Of a stretch of DNA of 64,000 nt, positions 1 to 12,100 are shown piece after piece. The stretch comes from Elusimicrobiota bacterium (GTDB lineage Bacteria > Elusimicrobiota > Elusimicrobia > UBA1565 > UBA9628), in the NCBI GenBank assembly GCA_016191335.1, contig JACPOW010000011.1:23618-87617 (forward strand), read 5' to 3'. Each line of letters begins with the position of its first letter. The first letter of the stretch is position 1. Below the pieces are notes generated by a model. That model was not told the DNA's origin. It saw only the letters and a list, made by a program, of their open reading frames with translations, and did not search any database. A program made the translations under genes and the position numbers.

Positions 1-2586
1 GCTCAAGGCGCCTGGATCATCACCTCCACCGCGACGATCACCCTCTCGGCCGACGACGCCCCGAGCGCAGGCGTCGCCTCGGGCGTGCGCTCGATTTTAT
101 ACGTGATCGACGCCGATCCGTTCTCACCGCCGTGCGAGAGCGTCCCGCTCAGCACGAGCGCCCCGAACGGCACGTGCGCCAATAAGCTGTACGCCGGGGC
201 GTTCACCCTCTCGGCGGGGACGCACACGGTCTACTTCCGAGCCGAGGACAATGTCGCCAACCTTGGCGAGTTGCACTCCAGCTCCTTCACGGTCTCCGCG
301 CCACCCGACGCCCTGCCGCCGCGCACGACCTTAATCGTCGGCGCGCCCCAGCTCAGCACTTCAACCGTGTATATCTCAAGCGTCACACCGCTGAGCCTAA
401 CGGCCTCGGATGACCATGTGGCTGCGGACGACGGCCTCGGCTCCGTCTCGCAGACCTTTATCGCCATCGACTCCGCGTCCTTCTCGGCCTACGCCGGCAC
501 GTTCACCGTGGTCGAGCAGGGAACGCACACGATCCAGTTCTACAGCATGGACGCCGCCGGCAATACGGAAGCCGTGCATGTCTCGACGCTCACCGTCGAC
601 ATCGCGCCGCCCGTCACGACCCTCCAAGTGGGGGGCCTGACAGCCTCGGCGACGAGCCTCGTGCTGATCTCGACGGACTCAATCGGCATGTCGGCCATGG
701 ATGCCGACGCCGGGGTCGGGGAAACGAGATACGCGCTCGACGGCGGCGGGCCGAACGTCTACGCCTCGACTTTCAGCTTGGCCGTCGGGACTTACACGCT
801 CGCGTATCAAAGCGTCGATTACCTTGGCAACACCGAAGTGCCCACGTCCGTTTTCCTGGCAGTCCTTGCCGTCGATACCGCCTCGCCGACGATTACGCTG
901 ACGCCCGCCGACCTCAGCACGGTAACGACCGCCTCGCCGCTGATCGTAGCGGTTTACTCGGATTCCGGCCGCGGCGTGAACCCGGCGTCGGTGCGGCTGA
1001 TCCTCGACGGCATCGACGTGACGACCTCGGCCGCCGTGACCCTGTCCTCGGCGGCGATTACGCCGAATCTGTCGCAGGGTACGCACACGGTGACGGTCGA
1101 GGTGGCCGACTTGGCGGGCAACCCCGCCTTCGCATCTTCCACCTTCACCGTCGACAGCTTGCCGCCCGTGACGACGCTTGAAATCGGCACGCCGCAGTTC
1201 GTCTCGTCGGCAACCTTCGTTACGACGGCGACGCCGTTCGGCTTCACCGCGACCAAGCCCGGGGAGACTTTCTACGCGGTTGACGGGGGGACTTTCGCGG
1301 TCTACACTGGGACGTTCGCGCTCACCTCGGACGGCGTTCATACGCTCCAATTCTTCAGCCTCGATTCGTTCGGCCATCAGGAATCGGCCCGGACGGCAGG
1401 TGCAACCGTGGATTCGTCGGCCCCAGTGACCCAGATCTCCATCGGCGGAACCCCCTACTCCTCCACCGCGACGGCGTTCGCGACCGTCGGCGCGAGCTTC
1501 ACTTTGGCCGCGCTCGACTATCCTGCCGGTGCGGGCCTCGCCTCGGGCGTGGGGGGGATCCGATTCCTGCTGGACGCGGCGCCCGACTCCTGCCCTCAGG
1601 GTATATTCGGTGTGCCCAACGGCGCGTCTCCCGCGGGAACGTGCGATAACGCGGTCTACTCAGGAGAATTCACCGTTTCCGTCGGCTCGCACTCCATTTA
1701 CTTCGCTTCCGTCGACAACCTGGGGAACCGGGAGCAAGTGCAATTCATCACCGTCCACGTCTCTTCGTTCGGCGCGCCGCAGGCGCTCGCGAACCTCGAT
1801 CAGGCCAAACGGTTCCAGGAATGGGTCAACGCGCGCCAGGCGCTGCTGGGCCTCAACTCCGATTCGCTGACCGCCTTGAGGGCTTATGTCGCCGATTCCG
1901 CGAAAGATGGACGAAAGCGATTCATCGCGCTCGAAGCCGTCGTGAACATCCTGCCGCCCGCCGACGGGGCGACCGAACTGATCAACGGCTTCCAGGACTC
2001 AGATCCGTTCTTCAGGTCTCCCGTCGCCATGAAAATGGGGCAGATCGGCCACGTTTCCTTCCAGCCGGTCCTGCTGGCCTCGCTGAACAACTCTCAGGAA
2101 GACGGGATGGTGCAGGTATCGGCGGCGGCCGGCTTGGCTATGATGGGCGATGCCACGGGCAAGCCCCGTGCACTTCAAGCGGTGACAACCGCGGAGCCCT
2201 GGTCAGAATTCGGGATGGTGGCGCTCGCATCACTCAACGCCACAGACACGCTGTCATCCCTGCAGTCCATCATGCAGTCGAGCGCGAATAATCACATCAG
2301 GAATAAATGCCGGCTCGCCATTTTGAGAATCAACTTGGTCGGCAAGACTCAGACCGAGCAGCTCCCTATTTTGCAGCAAGCTTTGCAGGAAAGCGGTTTT
2401 TCTGACGTTCACGCTTGGGCGGCGATGCGTCTTGAGACGTTTGGGAACAGTGGAGCCGGACAGGCGCTCGCTGCTGTCGTGAATAGTTCCGCACCCGGAC
2501 GTGAGGAAGCGTCGCGCTGGCTATCGGCCGGCATCGGAGACGGCTACTGGTCGCAGAATGACATCGCGCAATGGTTGAACAATTGA
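1..2586 (+). CDS. 5'-truncated secreted protein with OmpL47/Ig-like repeats and a C-terminal HEAT-like region
   Basis: Frame is open from base 1 (AQGAWIITSTATITL...) to TGA at 2586. Repeated YAVDGG..YAGTF.L..GTHT..F.S.D..GN motifs, then helical C-terminus. Confidence 0.85.
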   Translation, partial: AQGAWIITSTATITLSADDAPSAGVASGVRSILYVIDADPFSPPCESVPLSTSAPNGTCANKLYAGAFTLSAGTHTVYFRAEDNVANLGELHSSSFTVSAPPDALPPRTTLIVGAPQLSTSTVYISSVTPLSLTASDDHVAADDGLGSVSQTFIAIDSASFSAYAGTFTVVEQGTHTIQFYSMDAAGNTEAVHVSTLTVDIAPPVTTLQVGGLTASATSLVLISTDSIGMSAMDADAGVGETRYALDGGGPNVYASTFSLAVGTYTLAYQSVDYLGNTEVPTSVFLAVLAVDTASPTITLTPADLSTVTTASPLIVAVYSDSGRGVNPASVRLILDGIDVTTSAAVTLSSAAITPNLSQGTHTVTVEVADLAGNPAFASSTFTVDSLPPVTTLEIGTPQFVSSATFVTTATPFGFTATKPGETFYAVDGGTFAVYTGTFALTSDGVHTLQFFSLDSFGHQESARTAGATVDSSAPVTQISIGGTPYSSTATAFATVGASFTLAALDYPAGAGLASGVGGIRFLLDAAPDSCPQGIFGVPNGASPAGTCDNAVYSGEFTVSVGSHSIYFASVDNLGNREQVQFITVHVSSFGAPQALANLDQAKRFQEWVNARQALLGLNSDSLTALRAYVADSAKDGRKRFIALEAVVNILPPADGATELINGFQDSDPFFRSPVAMKMGQIGHVSFQPVLLASLNNSQEDGMVQVSAAAGLAMMGDATGKPRALQAVTTAEPWSEFGMVALASLNATDTLSSLQSIMQSSANNHIRNKCRLAILRINLVGKTQTEQLPILQQALQESGFSDVHAWAAMRLETFGNSGAGQALAAVVNSSAPGREEASRWLSAGIGDGYWSQNDIAQWLNN

Positions 2587-3110
2587 AAACCATTATTGAA
2601 CAGATAAAGGACTGGTTCCTGACAGCACCGCTAGGGCAGGCGGTATTATTGGCATTCATACAGGCCTATGGATGGTTCTGGATTCACGTTCTCTTCGTCA
2701 ATATGGGAACGTACGGACCAAACGCAAGTGCTGACGGGGGCCTAGGCACAATCGTTATGGGTTGGTTCTGGGCATTGATTTGGGGGTGGGTGGTCTGCTG
2801 GCCACTATCTCGTCGCATTATCGGCACTCCAAGTCTCAGTTCCTATATCTTTGCAGACTGCTTAGCCCCACCTGCTCTCCTCCCGTTGATGATTCTAATT
2901 GGGGCACTCGGGCCTGCCGGCATCGGCAATGTCTTTAAAGCCACATTCACTGTTTTGGGACTGGGTGTTCTTCCCGAGGGCAGACTGGGCTTCGCCTCGA
3001 TACATGCTCAGAGTTTTCTGGAAATTTTGTTTGCGAGTCTCATTGGCTTCTATTTGACTGCCAAACGACGAGTAGCGGCAGTTAGTGCTGTGAGTGGAAA
3101 CCATGATTGA
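2571..3110 (+). CDS. Small polytopic membrane protein, tandem paralogue of the N-terminus of the next ORF
   Basis: APLGQAVLLAF.QAYGW.WIH...WALxWGWVVCWPxSRRIIGTxS is shared with ORF 3094-18276. Confidence 0.7.
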   Translation: MVEQLKTIIEQIKDWFLTAPLGQAVLLAFIQAYGWFWIHVLFVNMGTYGPNASADGGLGTIVMGWFWALIWGWVVCWPLSRRIIGTPSLSSYIFADCLAPPALLPLMILIGALGPAGIGNVFKATFTVLGLGVLPEGRLGFASIHAQSFLEILFASLIGFYLTAKRRVAAVSAVSGNHD

Positions 3111-6100
3111 ACGGCTAAGGAATTGGTTCCTGAAAGCGCCGCTAGGGCAGGCGGTTTTGCTGGCCTTTGTTCAAGCGTATGGTTGGCTTTGGATACACGC
3201 CATATTCCAATTCCTTCTCTATGGTGGCGGCGGAGGAAATGGTCAGGACATGGGCCTGGGGACATCGGTTCCGGGCATTTTCTGGGCATTGGTCTGGGGT
3301 TGGGTGGTCTGCTGGCCGATTTCTCGCCGTATTATCGGTACCTCAAGCATCGCTTCCTATATCTTGGCCGATTGCATAGCGCCATTCACTGCACTTCCGG
3401 GACTGATTCTCATCGGTGCCTTCGGGCCCGCCGGTAGTTTCAAGTTATTTAAAGCTACGTTTACACTTTTAAGTCTTGACATTTTGCCTGAAGGGCGAAA
3501 GGGTGCCAGCTTGGACCATGCGTTCATATTCCTTGGTATGTTTGTATCCGGCCTCATCGGATTCTACCTGACAGCAAGAAAACATAAAAAGGCATCGTCT
3601 GTTTTGAAATGTTGGATCTTGACGGCCAGCTTGTTTGCTGGTTTTTCAAAATCCAGCCATGCCTATGACATTCCCACCCACAAGACCTTCCTGACAGAGC
3701 GTGCGGCGATCCTGCTCCATAAACAGCATGGCCAGAACCATCAGGAGTTGCTTGACTGGAAATTGACTCTAATGACGGGGACTGACGCGGAAGATTCTGC
3801 AGCTATTCAGAACGCACTCGAGCACTTCTACCGTCCAACCGATGGAGTTGGGCTATGGAGCGACGCGCGTGTGCCAAAACCGTTTGATACAAGTGCCCGC
3901 AATCGCCTGCTCGGGCAAAGCCCTTTAATGCGAGGTGAAAATGCGAGTCCGTTCTTCAGCGATGCGGTGAATCAGTATAAAGCCGGCCAAAAGAGCGCTG
4001 CCTACCTGTTGCTTGGCCACGCCCTGCACTTGGCGACCCAGGACATGTTCTCGCCGCCGCACACCCACAATGACGCCCATCTCGATATAAACGATAGGTG
4101 CTATTTTGGAAGTTTTGGCTTTGATCCGATTTGTCCGCTAAATTTTGCGCAGAACAGTTTCGAAGGATGGACGGCGGACAACTTCGCCCGCAACACCGCG
4201 GACCCTCGGGCCACAGGTGCAGTTGTTGATCCCTCGGCAGGGAACTTGGTGCCGACCGTTGCGGATGTCGGGGCCCTACTCGACCACAACGCGCAAACCA
4301 CCTACAAGTCTATTCGCATCGCGGGGACCTTAAACAAAAACGCGAGCAATCCGGCGAACGGGCCGCTCGGCAAAATGTTCCCGGCCTTCGATCCGGCAGC
4401 TAATCCCAACGGCATGACCTACGAGGTTGACTCAGGAAAATGGGGCGCCTTGTTCGACGCTAATATTCCTATGCACGTCTGGACGATCGCGGGCGTTGGA
4501 AGCATGCACGAGTCCGCAGGAGAGCAGGGAGATTCGCTCACGGATCATTGGTGGAAGGCGGAAAACTTCTCCGCCAACGACCCCGGCGAATACTACTACT
4601 TAGAGAATCCCAAGACCGCCTTCCCCCGGCAATATAACGGCGTGGCAACCAGCGGGGAAAGCCTGGCCGAACTCTGGGCGTTGGGACCGAGGGGACGCGC
4701 CCCGGAAACGGCCAAGGGCCTGATGGCGCAGTCCCAGGAGGCTTCCGCCGGCCTCATGAAGCGGTTCGCCGAATTCGTCGATCCGCTCCCGCCGGAGATA
4801 AAGATCCAAGATGGGCTGCTGAACGTCATCGCCGCCAACAACTCCACGAATGAACCCCGTCCTTACATCACCCTCACCGATCCTGTGTCCGTCGCCCAGC
4901 CCATGCCGTCAGGAATCTATAAGGCTGTCATCACGCAGGTCGGAGGACATTATTCGTCCACGCAGACATTCGGCGGCGCGCCGGACGGAGTGCTGGGACC
5001 GGACATACACACGGTTACGCCTCACACCTTCGACCACGGAACCTATATCGTCACGGCGCTCGACGGCCTCGGCAATCAGACCTCGCAGAAATTCACTATC
5101 AGCCCCTTCCCGCCGGTCGGAGATCTCAACGTCAAGAACGCCTCCACCGTGATCGACCCAATCGCGCAGACGTTCACGGCAAGCCTCCTGGTCGACCTCT
5201 TCGATCCGGCTGGCATCGCGACCGCGACTTTGACCCAGACGGCCTCTCCCGCGGACATCGTCACGAACCTCCCGGTCGACAGCAACGTTCAGGGCGCCAC
5301 CGCCAGGGTCAACCCGGTCATCACCGTCCCGGAGACTTACACTCTCAGCGCGACTGACCCGGCCGGGAACACTCCCGTGAACGTCGAATTTGACGTCAGC
5401 GGCCGCAACTACGTGTCCCTGTTCTCGTTCAACTCCGAGGGGCCGGCGACGTCGGCGATGACCGGCCTGCAAAGCGTGCCCGTCCCGGATCAGCCGTCGC
5501 TGTTGGAGCTGCAAAGCGGCTCCGCCCAGGGGACTTATCTGTCGGAAGTCATTCCGACGTACCGCCCCAAGTACGTCTTCTCCGGAATCGAAGAGCTGCT
5601 CCTCGGCGCCGTCATGACCGGGGCATCGTCGGGAGGAGGGGGCTCCCTGACCTTCCCAGGTCAAATCACGACGGTCTCCATGGGCCCGCGCAGCAGCACG
5701 GCTATCGCCGCCCAATCGAGAGTCGAGATCCGCACCGCGGACGCGGCTGCGGATTTGGAGACCGGCGCGTTCCAGACGATCGCGCTTACGGCCTGGCAGG
5801 CCGTCGACAACGACTGCATTTGGACCTTCGGCTCCCCTTGCTACCAGACGATCGATCAGACGCCGGCCGCCGCGTTCCCGCTGACCCTCAAGAAATACCA
5901 TCAGGTTCGAGTCACGATGCAGAATTTCGGCGTACCGCTGTGCCTGGACACGAACTGCTCGTCGGCCTGCCCTCCAGAGAACACCCAGTGCCACTCCTAC
6001 GCCAATCCCACGTATACGCCGAAGCTGGACCGCGTCGAAGCCGCCGGGTATTCCGTGGCGCTTCAGAAAGCGTCCAGGCTCACACCCGGCACAAACGTCA

Positions 6101-9100
6101 CTCTGACCGCGCCGGGCGCTTCGAACGTCACGCTGACGATCCCTACCATCAACCGCCTCGGAGGCCTCGTCGCCGGTCATTACATCGTGCCCGGGCCCTC
6201 CGACAAGAGCACGCTGCCTCTGGATCAAAGCGTCTCGATCCGCAACGAAGCGGACGTGACGGGTCCGGTCAAAATCAAGATTGACTACGGCGAGAGCGTC
6301 GCGCTGACCATAGAGGAAGCCGCCGGGCTTACGATCATCCGTACCGACCCCGTCACGGGCTTGTCCGCGGCGATAGACGCCGTCGTGGTCAGCACGCCGG
6401 ATCACACCGTCTCCGGCACGTTCGTCTTCAACGGCCCGGGCGATTTCGGCGCCTTCCAGGTCCAGTACCCGAAGATCGCGCCGCCCGCGCTCGTCGCGAG
6501 CCTCAACTGGGTCGGCGACGGTCCCGAGTTCCAAATCCTGGCCTCTCCGGGGGACCTCGCCGTCGCGAGCGTCCCACAAAGCGACCCGCGAGTTTCGGCC
6601 GCCATCCCCGCCGCCGCGACCGCCGGACGCAGCCTCATCAGCAACGTCTACCAGACCCAGACGAGCGCCGCCGCCTTCCAGCCGGCCGGCGCCGTCGTCT
6701 TCCGTTATAACTCCGCCTCGCCGGCGATGCAGTCGGTGATTCCCGCCTCCTTGAAGGTCTACCAACTCGACGCGACCCTCGGCGCCTTCGTCCTGCTTTC
6801 GCCTCAGGTCCTCGACCAGACGGCCCAGAGTATCACGGTCAACGTCAGCACGCCCGGCATCTACGCGATTTTCGGCAGTCCGCAGTCGACGCTGACGCCG
6901 ACTTCGGGCGTCGCGGGCGCGCCGTTTACGATCAACGGCAGCGGCTTCGGCCCCTTCGCCGGAAGCAGCACGCGCGTCCGTTTCGGCGTCGCGGGCTCCA
7001 CGGCGGCAGTGTCGCTCTGGAGCAACACCAGGATTGAGGCCTCGGTTCCGGACATCTCGACCGGCGCCTATGCGGTGTTCGTCGAGCGCCAGAGCAGCAC
7101 CACGCTCACGACGCTTTCGGCCGGGACCTTTACGGTCATCGTCCCCGCCGTCTCGAGCGGGCCGGTCCTGGCGCTGGCTCCGCGCGACGGCGGCACCGTG
7201 AACGCCTCGACGCCGACGATCGTTGCGGCTTACGCCTCAGCGGTCGGCGTGGACACGGCGACGGTTCGTCTCGCCCTGGACGGCGTGGACGTGACGAGCC
7301 TGGCGGTCGTGACGTCCCTCTCCGCGACTTTCGTTCCCACGGAAGCGCTGGCTGAGGGCACGCACACGGTGACGGCCGGCGTCTTGGATTCGGAGGCCAA
7401 CGCCGCGGCGTCGACCGCCACGTTCCTCGTCGATACGATTCCGCCCGCAACGACGCTTTCTATCGGCGGTCAACCGGCGGCCGCCATCTCGACGAGCGTA
7501 TTCACCACGGCGGTGTTCTCGCTTTCAGCCGCGGATGCGGGCTCCGGGGTCGCCGAAACCGAATTATTCCTCGATGTCGATGCCGCCTCGTGCGATCTCA
7601 GCTCCTATGATCCCGACGCGGCACCCGGCAGCTGCGCCAACCCGTTCTATGACGGCCCCTTCACGCTGGCGCCCGGAACCCACACGGTCTCCTTCTTCTC
7701 ATACGACGCGGCCGACAACGACGAAAGCTTGAACGCGTTGGCCGTGACCGCCGTCGCGCCCGCTCCACCCACCTTGACCCTGACGCCCGTCGACGGCAGC
7801 ACCGTGTCGACGACGATGCCGATGCTCGCCGCCTCATACGCCGCCGGCGACTACGCCCTCAGCACGGCATCCGTCCGCCTCGCCCTGGACGGCGTGGATG
7901 TGACGACGCAGGCGATCATAACGCTTTCGTCCGCGACGCACGTCCCGCAAGCGGCGCTCGCGCAAGGCACGCACACGCTCACGTCCTCGGTTTCCGATGT
8001 TTTGGGCGTAACGGTCAACGCGGCCTCGAGATTCCTCATCGACACGATCGCTCCCGCTACGGCGCTCCAGGTCAACGGACTTGCCGCCTCCGCGACGAGC
8101 CTCACCGTGATTTCGACGGATACGATCGGATTCGCGGCCGCGGACGCGGGCAGCGGCGTCTTCGAGACGCTCTACGCCCTCGATGGGGCGAGCCCGGCGG
8201 TATTCACCTCGACCTTCAGCCTCAGCGCCGGTACGCACACTTTGGCCTACCACAGCGCGGACAAGGCGGGGAACCTCGAGTCCTCCGCCGACGCCTTCCT
8301 CACCGTGCTCGAGATCGACACGACGCCGCCGAGTCTAGCTCTGTCGCCCATCGACGGCAGCACCATCAATACTCCCACGCCGCTACTCTTGGCTCTTTAC
8401 GCGGACTCGGGGCGCGGGCTGAATACAGCTTCATTCCAGCTGAGCATCGACGGGATCGACGTGACCACCCAGAGCCTCGTGAGTCTCACGTCGGCGACGT
8501 TCGTCCCGAGCGCCGCGTTGGCGCAGGGCGCCCATACGGTCGCGGCCTCGGTGGCCGATTTCGCAGGCAACCTGTCATCGGCAACGGCAACATTTAATAT
8601 CGACAGTGTGCCGCCCCTGACGAGCCTTGTGATCGGCGCGCCGCAGTTCAGCTCGAACACCGTATTCATCGCGGCCGTCACCCCGATCGGCTTCACGGTC
8701 TCCGACGAGGCTCAGACGTCTTACGCGGTGGACTCCGGCTCATTCACGGTCTTCAGCGGGACTTTCACGCTGAGCGCGGAAGGGGAACACCTCGTCCAGT
8801 ACTTCAGCACGGACTTTTTCGGCAACGTCGAAGCCGTCCAGCCGAGCACAATGACGGTCGACGCGACGGCGCCCGTCTCGGCGTTTGAGGTGATTGGATC
8901 GAGCCTCGAGGATTCTGGGCGCGTCGTCCTTTCGACCGACTCCGTCCTGAGCCTGTCGGCCGCGGATCCCGTGTCCGGCGGCGTCGCCTCAGGGGTGGGG
9001 GACATCCTCTACTCTCTGGACGGCGGCGACCCTCTGTCCTACGCGGCGCCGTTCTCGCTCTCTGTCGGGACGCACGTCGTTCGCTTCCATGCCGTGGACC

Positions 9101-12100
9101 GGGTGGCAAACGCCGAGACCGTGCGCACGGCGACGGTCGCCGTCCAGGAGCGCCCCTTCGACGTCCGGCCGCCGCGCACTACTTTGGCCGCGGGCTTCCC
9201 AAGCTATTCCTCGACGACGCTCTACGGCGCAAACGGCACGCCTTTCTCCCTGGCAACAGCCGACGACGCGCTCACGGTCGGCGACGGGACGGGCAAGGGC
9301 GCGGCGCGCAGCTTCCTGTCCATTGACGCGGAGGCGTTCGCCCTCTACGCCGGCACCTTCCCCGTTGTCGGGGAGGGCTCACATTCGATTTCCTTTTATA
9401 GCGAGGATGCGGACGGCAACTCGGAGACCGCGCAGAGCGCGGCGGTCGGCATCGACCTCACGGCGCCGGTGACGCGCGTGGAAGTCATCGGCTCCAGCGT
9501 GACGGACGCACAAGGCCGCGTGATCGTCTCGACGGACACCCTCTTGGCCTTGATCGCGAGCGATCCCGTTTCCGCCGGCATCGCTTCGGGAAGCGGGACG
9601 ATCTTCTACGCCGTGGACGCCGGCACTGAAGCGGCGTATGGCGCGCCGTTCATGCTGTCGGCGGGAACGCACACGCTGTATTACCGCGCACAGGACCGTG
9701 TAGCCAACTTCGAGGGCCTGCGGTCCGCCTCTTTCATGGCGGTGGCTCAGGACACTACAACCGCGCCTTCCCGCGTGCTGAACCTCGCTGCCTTCTCGAC
9801 GGGATACTACAGCATGCGGGTTCTCTGGACGGCTCCCGGCGATATCGGCGAGTTCGGACAAGCCTTGGCGTACGACCTTCGCGTCGCGACGTTCCCGATC
9901 AACGACTTGAATTTCGTCTCCGCGACCCCCGTGACGGCCGCTCCGCCGCAGTCCTTCGGCTTCTCCGAGGCCGCGGCGTTCAATGCGGCCGAGCCCGGCC
10001 GCTTCTATTACTTCGCGCTCAAAACCATCAACCACTCCGGGCAGGTGAGCCCGCTCTCCAATGTCGCCCAATCGTACTCCGGCGATTTCTTCGCCGCGCT
10101 CGATCCCGACGGCCGCCTGTGGCAGCTCGACGCCAACCAGAACAGCCTCAATCTCACCCGCTACCTGGGAACCAACGACCAGTCCAGCAGCATCAACGAC
10201 TTCCTCCCTTGGGGCTCGACGAGCCGCGCCCTGGGCTTCGACGCGGACGGCGGCGCCTACGTCTTCCTCACCATCGGCGGCGCGCAGCAGCAGGACAAGC
10301 CCCGCGCCGTCCTCTATACCGCCGATTCCGACGGCGTCTTCCTCTCTAGCCGGCCCTTCTTCGCCATCGGCGGCCAGCAGTCGGCCCTCAACCAGGCGCC
10401 CGGCGTCAATCTCGCGGCCTCCGTCGACGTCGACGGCATCGTCTGGGTCGCCGGCGACGCGGGCGGCTCAGGCCAGAACGTGGGCCTGTGGAAGGTCGAC
10501 GCGTCCGGCCTGAACCTGGCGGGCCTCTCCTCCGGAGCCACGGCTCACGCGGTGCTCGCACTCGGCGGCGGGCCGGTGTGGATGACGGGCACCGACGGCG
10601 AGCTCGTGTTCTGGCGCCACGACCCGGCGAGCGGGGACATGACGCGCTACCATTGGACCAACACCTTGGGTGCTGCTGGCAGCGGCGGGCGCGCCCTCGT
10701 CGAGACGGTCTCCGGTTCCGTGTGGATCGGCGGCTGGGCCAACACCGCCGCGGGCAGGAAGGCGGCGCTGTGGCGCTGGGAAAACGGCGTCATCGAGCTC
10801 GTGGCGACCTCGACCGGCGTCTACTCCGACGAGGCCTTGGGCCTCGACCTCGACGCGTCGGGCCGCTTCTGGCTCTCCGGGCGCGCCCAGGTCGACGGCG
10901 CGGGCGCGATCAGTCACGCCTTCTGGACGTATGCTTCGGGCGGCGGCGGCAGCGAACTCGCACTCGCGGGGCTCGACGCTAGCGTGCCGACACGGCTCGA
11001 CTTCGGGGTCGGCAACGCGCTCTCGCTCGCGCGCGGCCAGGCTTGGGGAATAGCCGGACCCTCGCCCTTCGGCACGCGCTCGCGCACCTTGGGCTTCGGC
11101 CAGCTCACCGGCAGCGTGACCTACGCGCCCGGCTTCACTGGCGGGAAGGTCGCTTTCTTCACGAGCCCCACCGCCAACTTCGACAGCGAGGTCTCACTCT
11201 TCACGCTACTCGACGCGCCTGCCGCCGGGACCTCGTTCGACTACACCCTCGAAGGCCTGCCCGCGCCCGCCACCTACTACCTCGCCGCAGTCTACGATCT
11301 GTCGGGAACAGTGACGGCCGGCGGCGAGAACCCCGCCCCCGGCGACCCGCTCGGCGCGGCGTTGACGCCCGCCTTCCTGCCGTTTGGCGGCGCCGCGTCC
11401 GTCGCCTCGATTGCGATGACGCCCGATACCACCGATCCGACCTTGGCCCTGCTCTCGCCGGTGTCGGGATCGACGATGACCGCGTCCTTGTTCACCATCT
11501 CCGGCACAGCCGCCGACGAGCATCTCGTCGGTGAGCTCAAGGTCGCCCTGGAGAACCTCGCCGACGGCTCCTGGTGGAACCCGCAAATGAGCACGTTCAC
11601 CGCCGGTGGAGAGCCCCTCTACGGCATCCAAGTCGTGCGCTACGGCCGCGCCGACGCGTTCGCCTGGTCCGTCGACATGCTCACGCTGCGGCAAGCCGTC
11701 GTCCCCGGCAAGTCCTATCGCGTCCACGCCCAGGTTTCAGACGTCTCCGGACACTCCGTCTCGGCCTCCGCGTCGCTGGTCGTCATCAGCACAGAGATTC
11801 CGTCCATCTCCACGCGCGCCGCCTCGCTCGCGATGAGCCGCGACGCGGCCGGCAACTTCTGGGTCGTCACCCAGGACTTCCTCGAAGAGCGCCCGGTCGA
11901 GTTCACCTTGCGCAAGTACGACGCGACGGGATTTGCCGTCTCCTCGACGACCTTACCCGGCGCCACCGCGGAAGGCAGCTTCGGCGTCGCCTTCGACTCC
12001 GCCGGAAACGCCTGGGTGGGGGGAAGCGCCTCCGGACCCAACGGCGCCGCGCTTGCCCTCTGGAAAGTGGACGCCACCGGCAACGTCCTGCTCGCCTCAA

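Noticed and set aside
4909-6765. 618-aa minus-strand ORF
   Set aside because: Antisense shadow of the giant + strand protein; Arg/Gly/Asp-rich composition typical of GC-driven frames, no recognisable domain.
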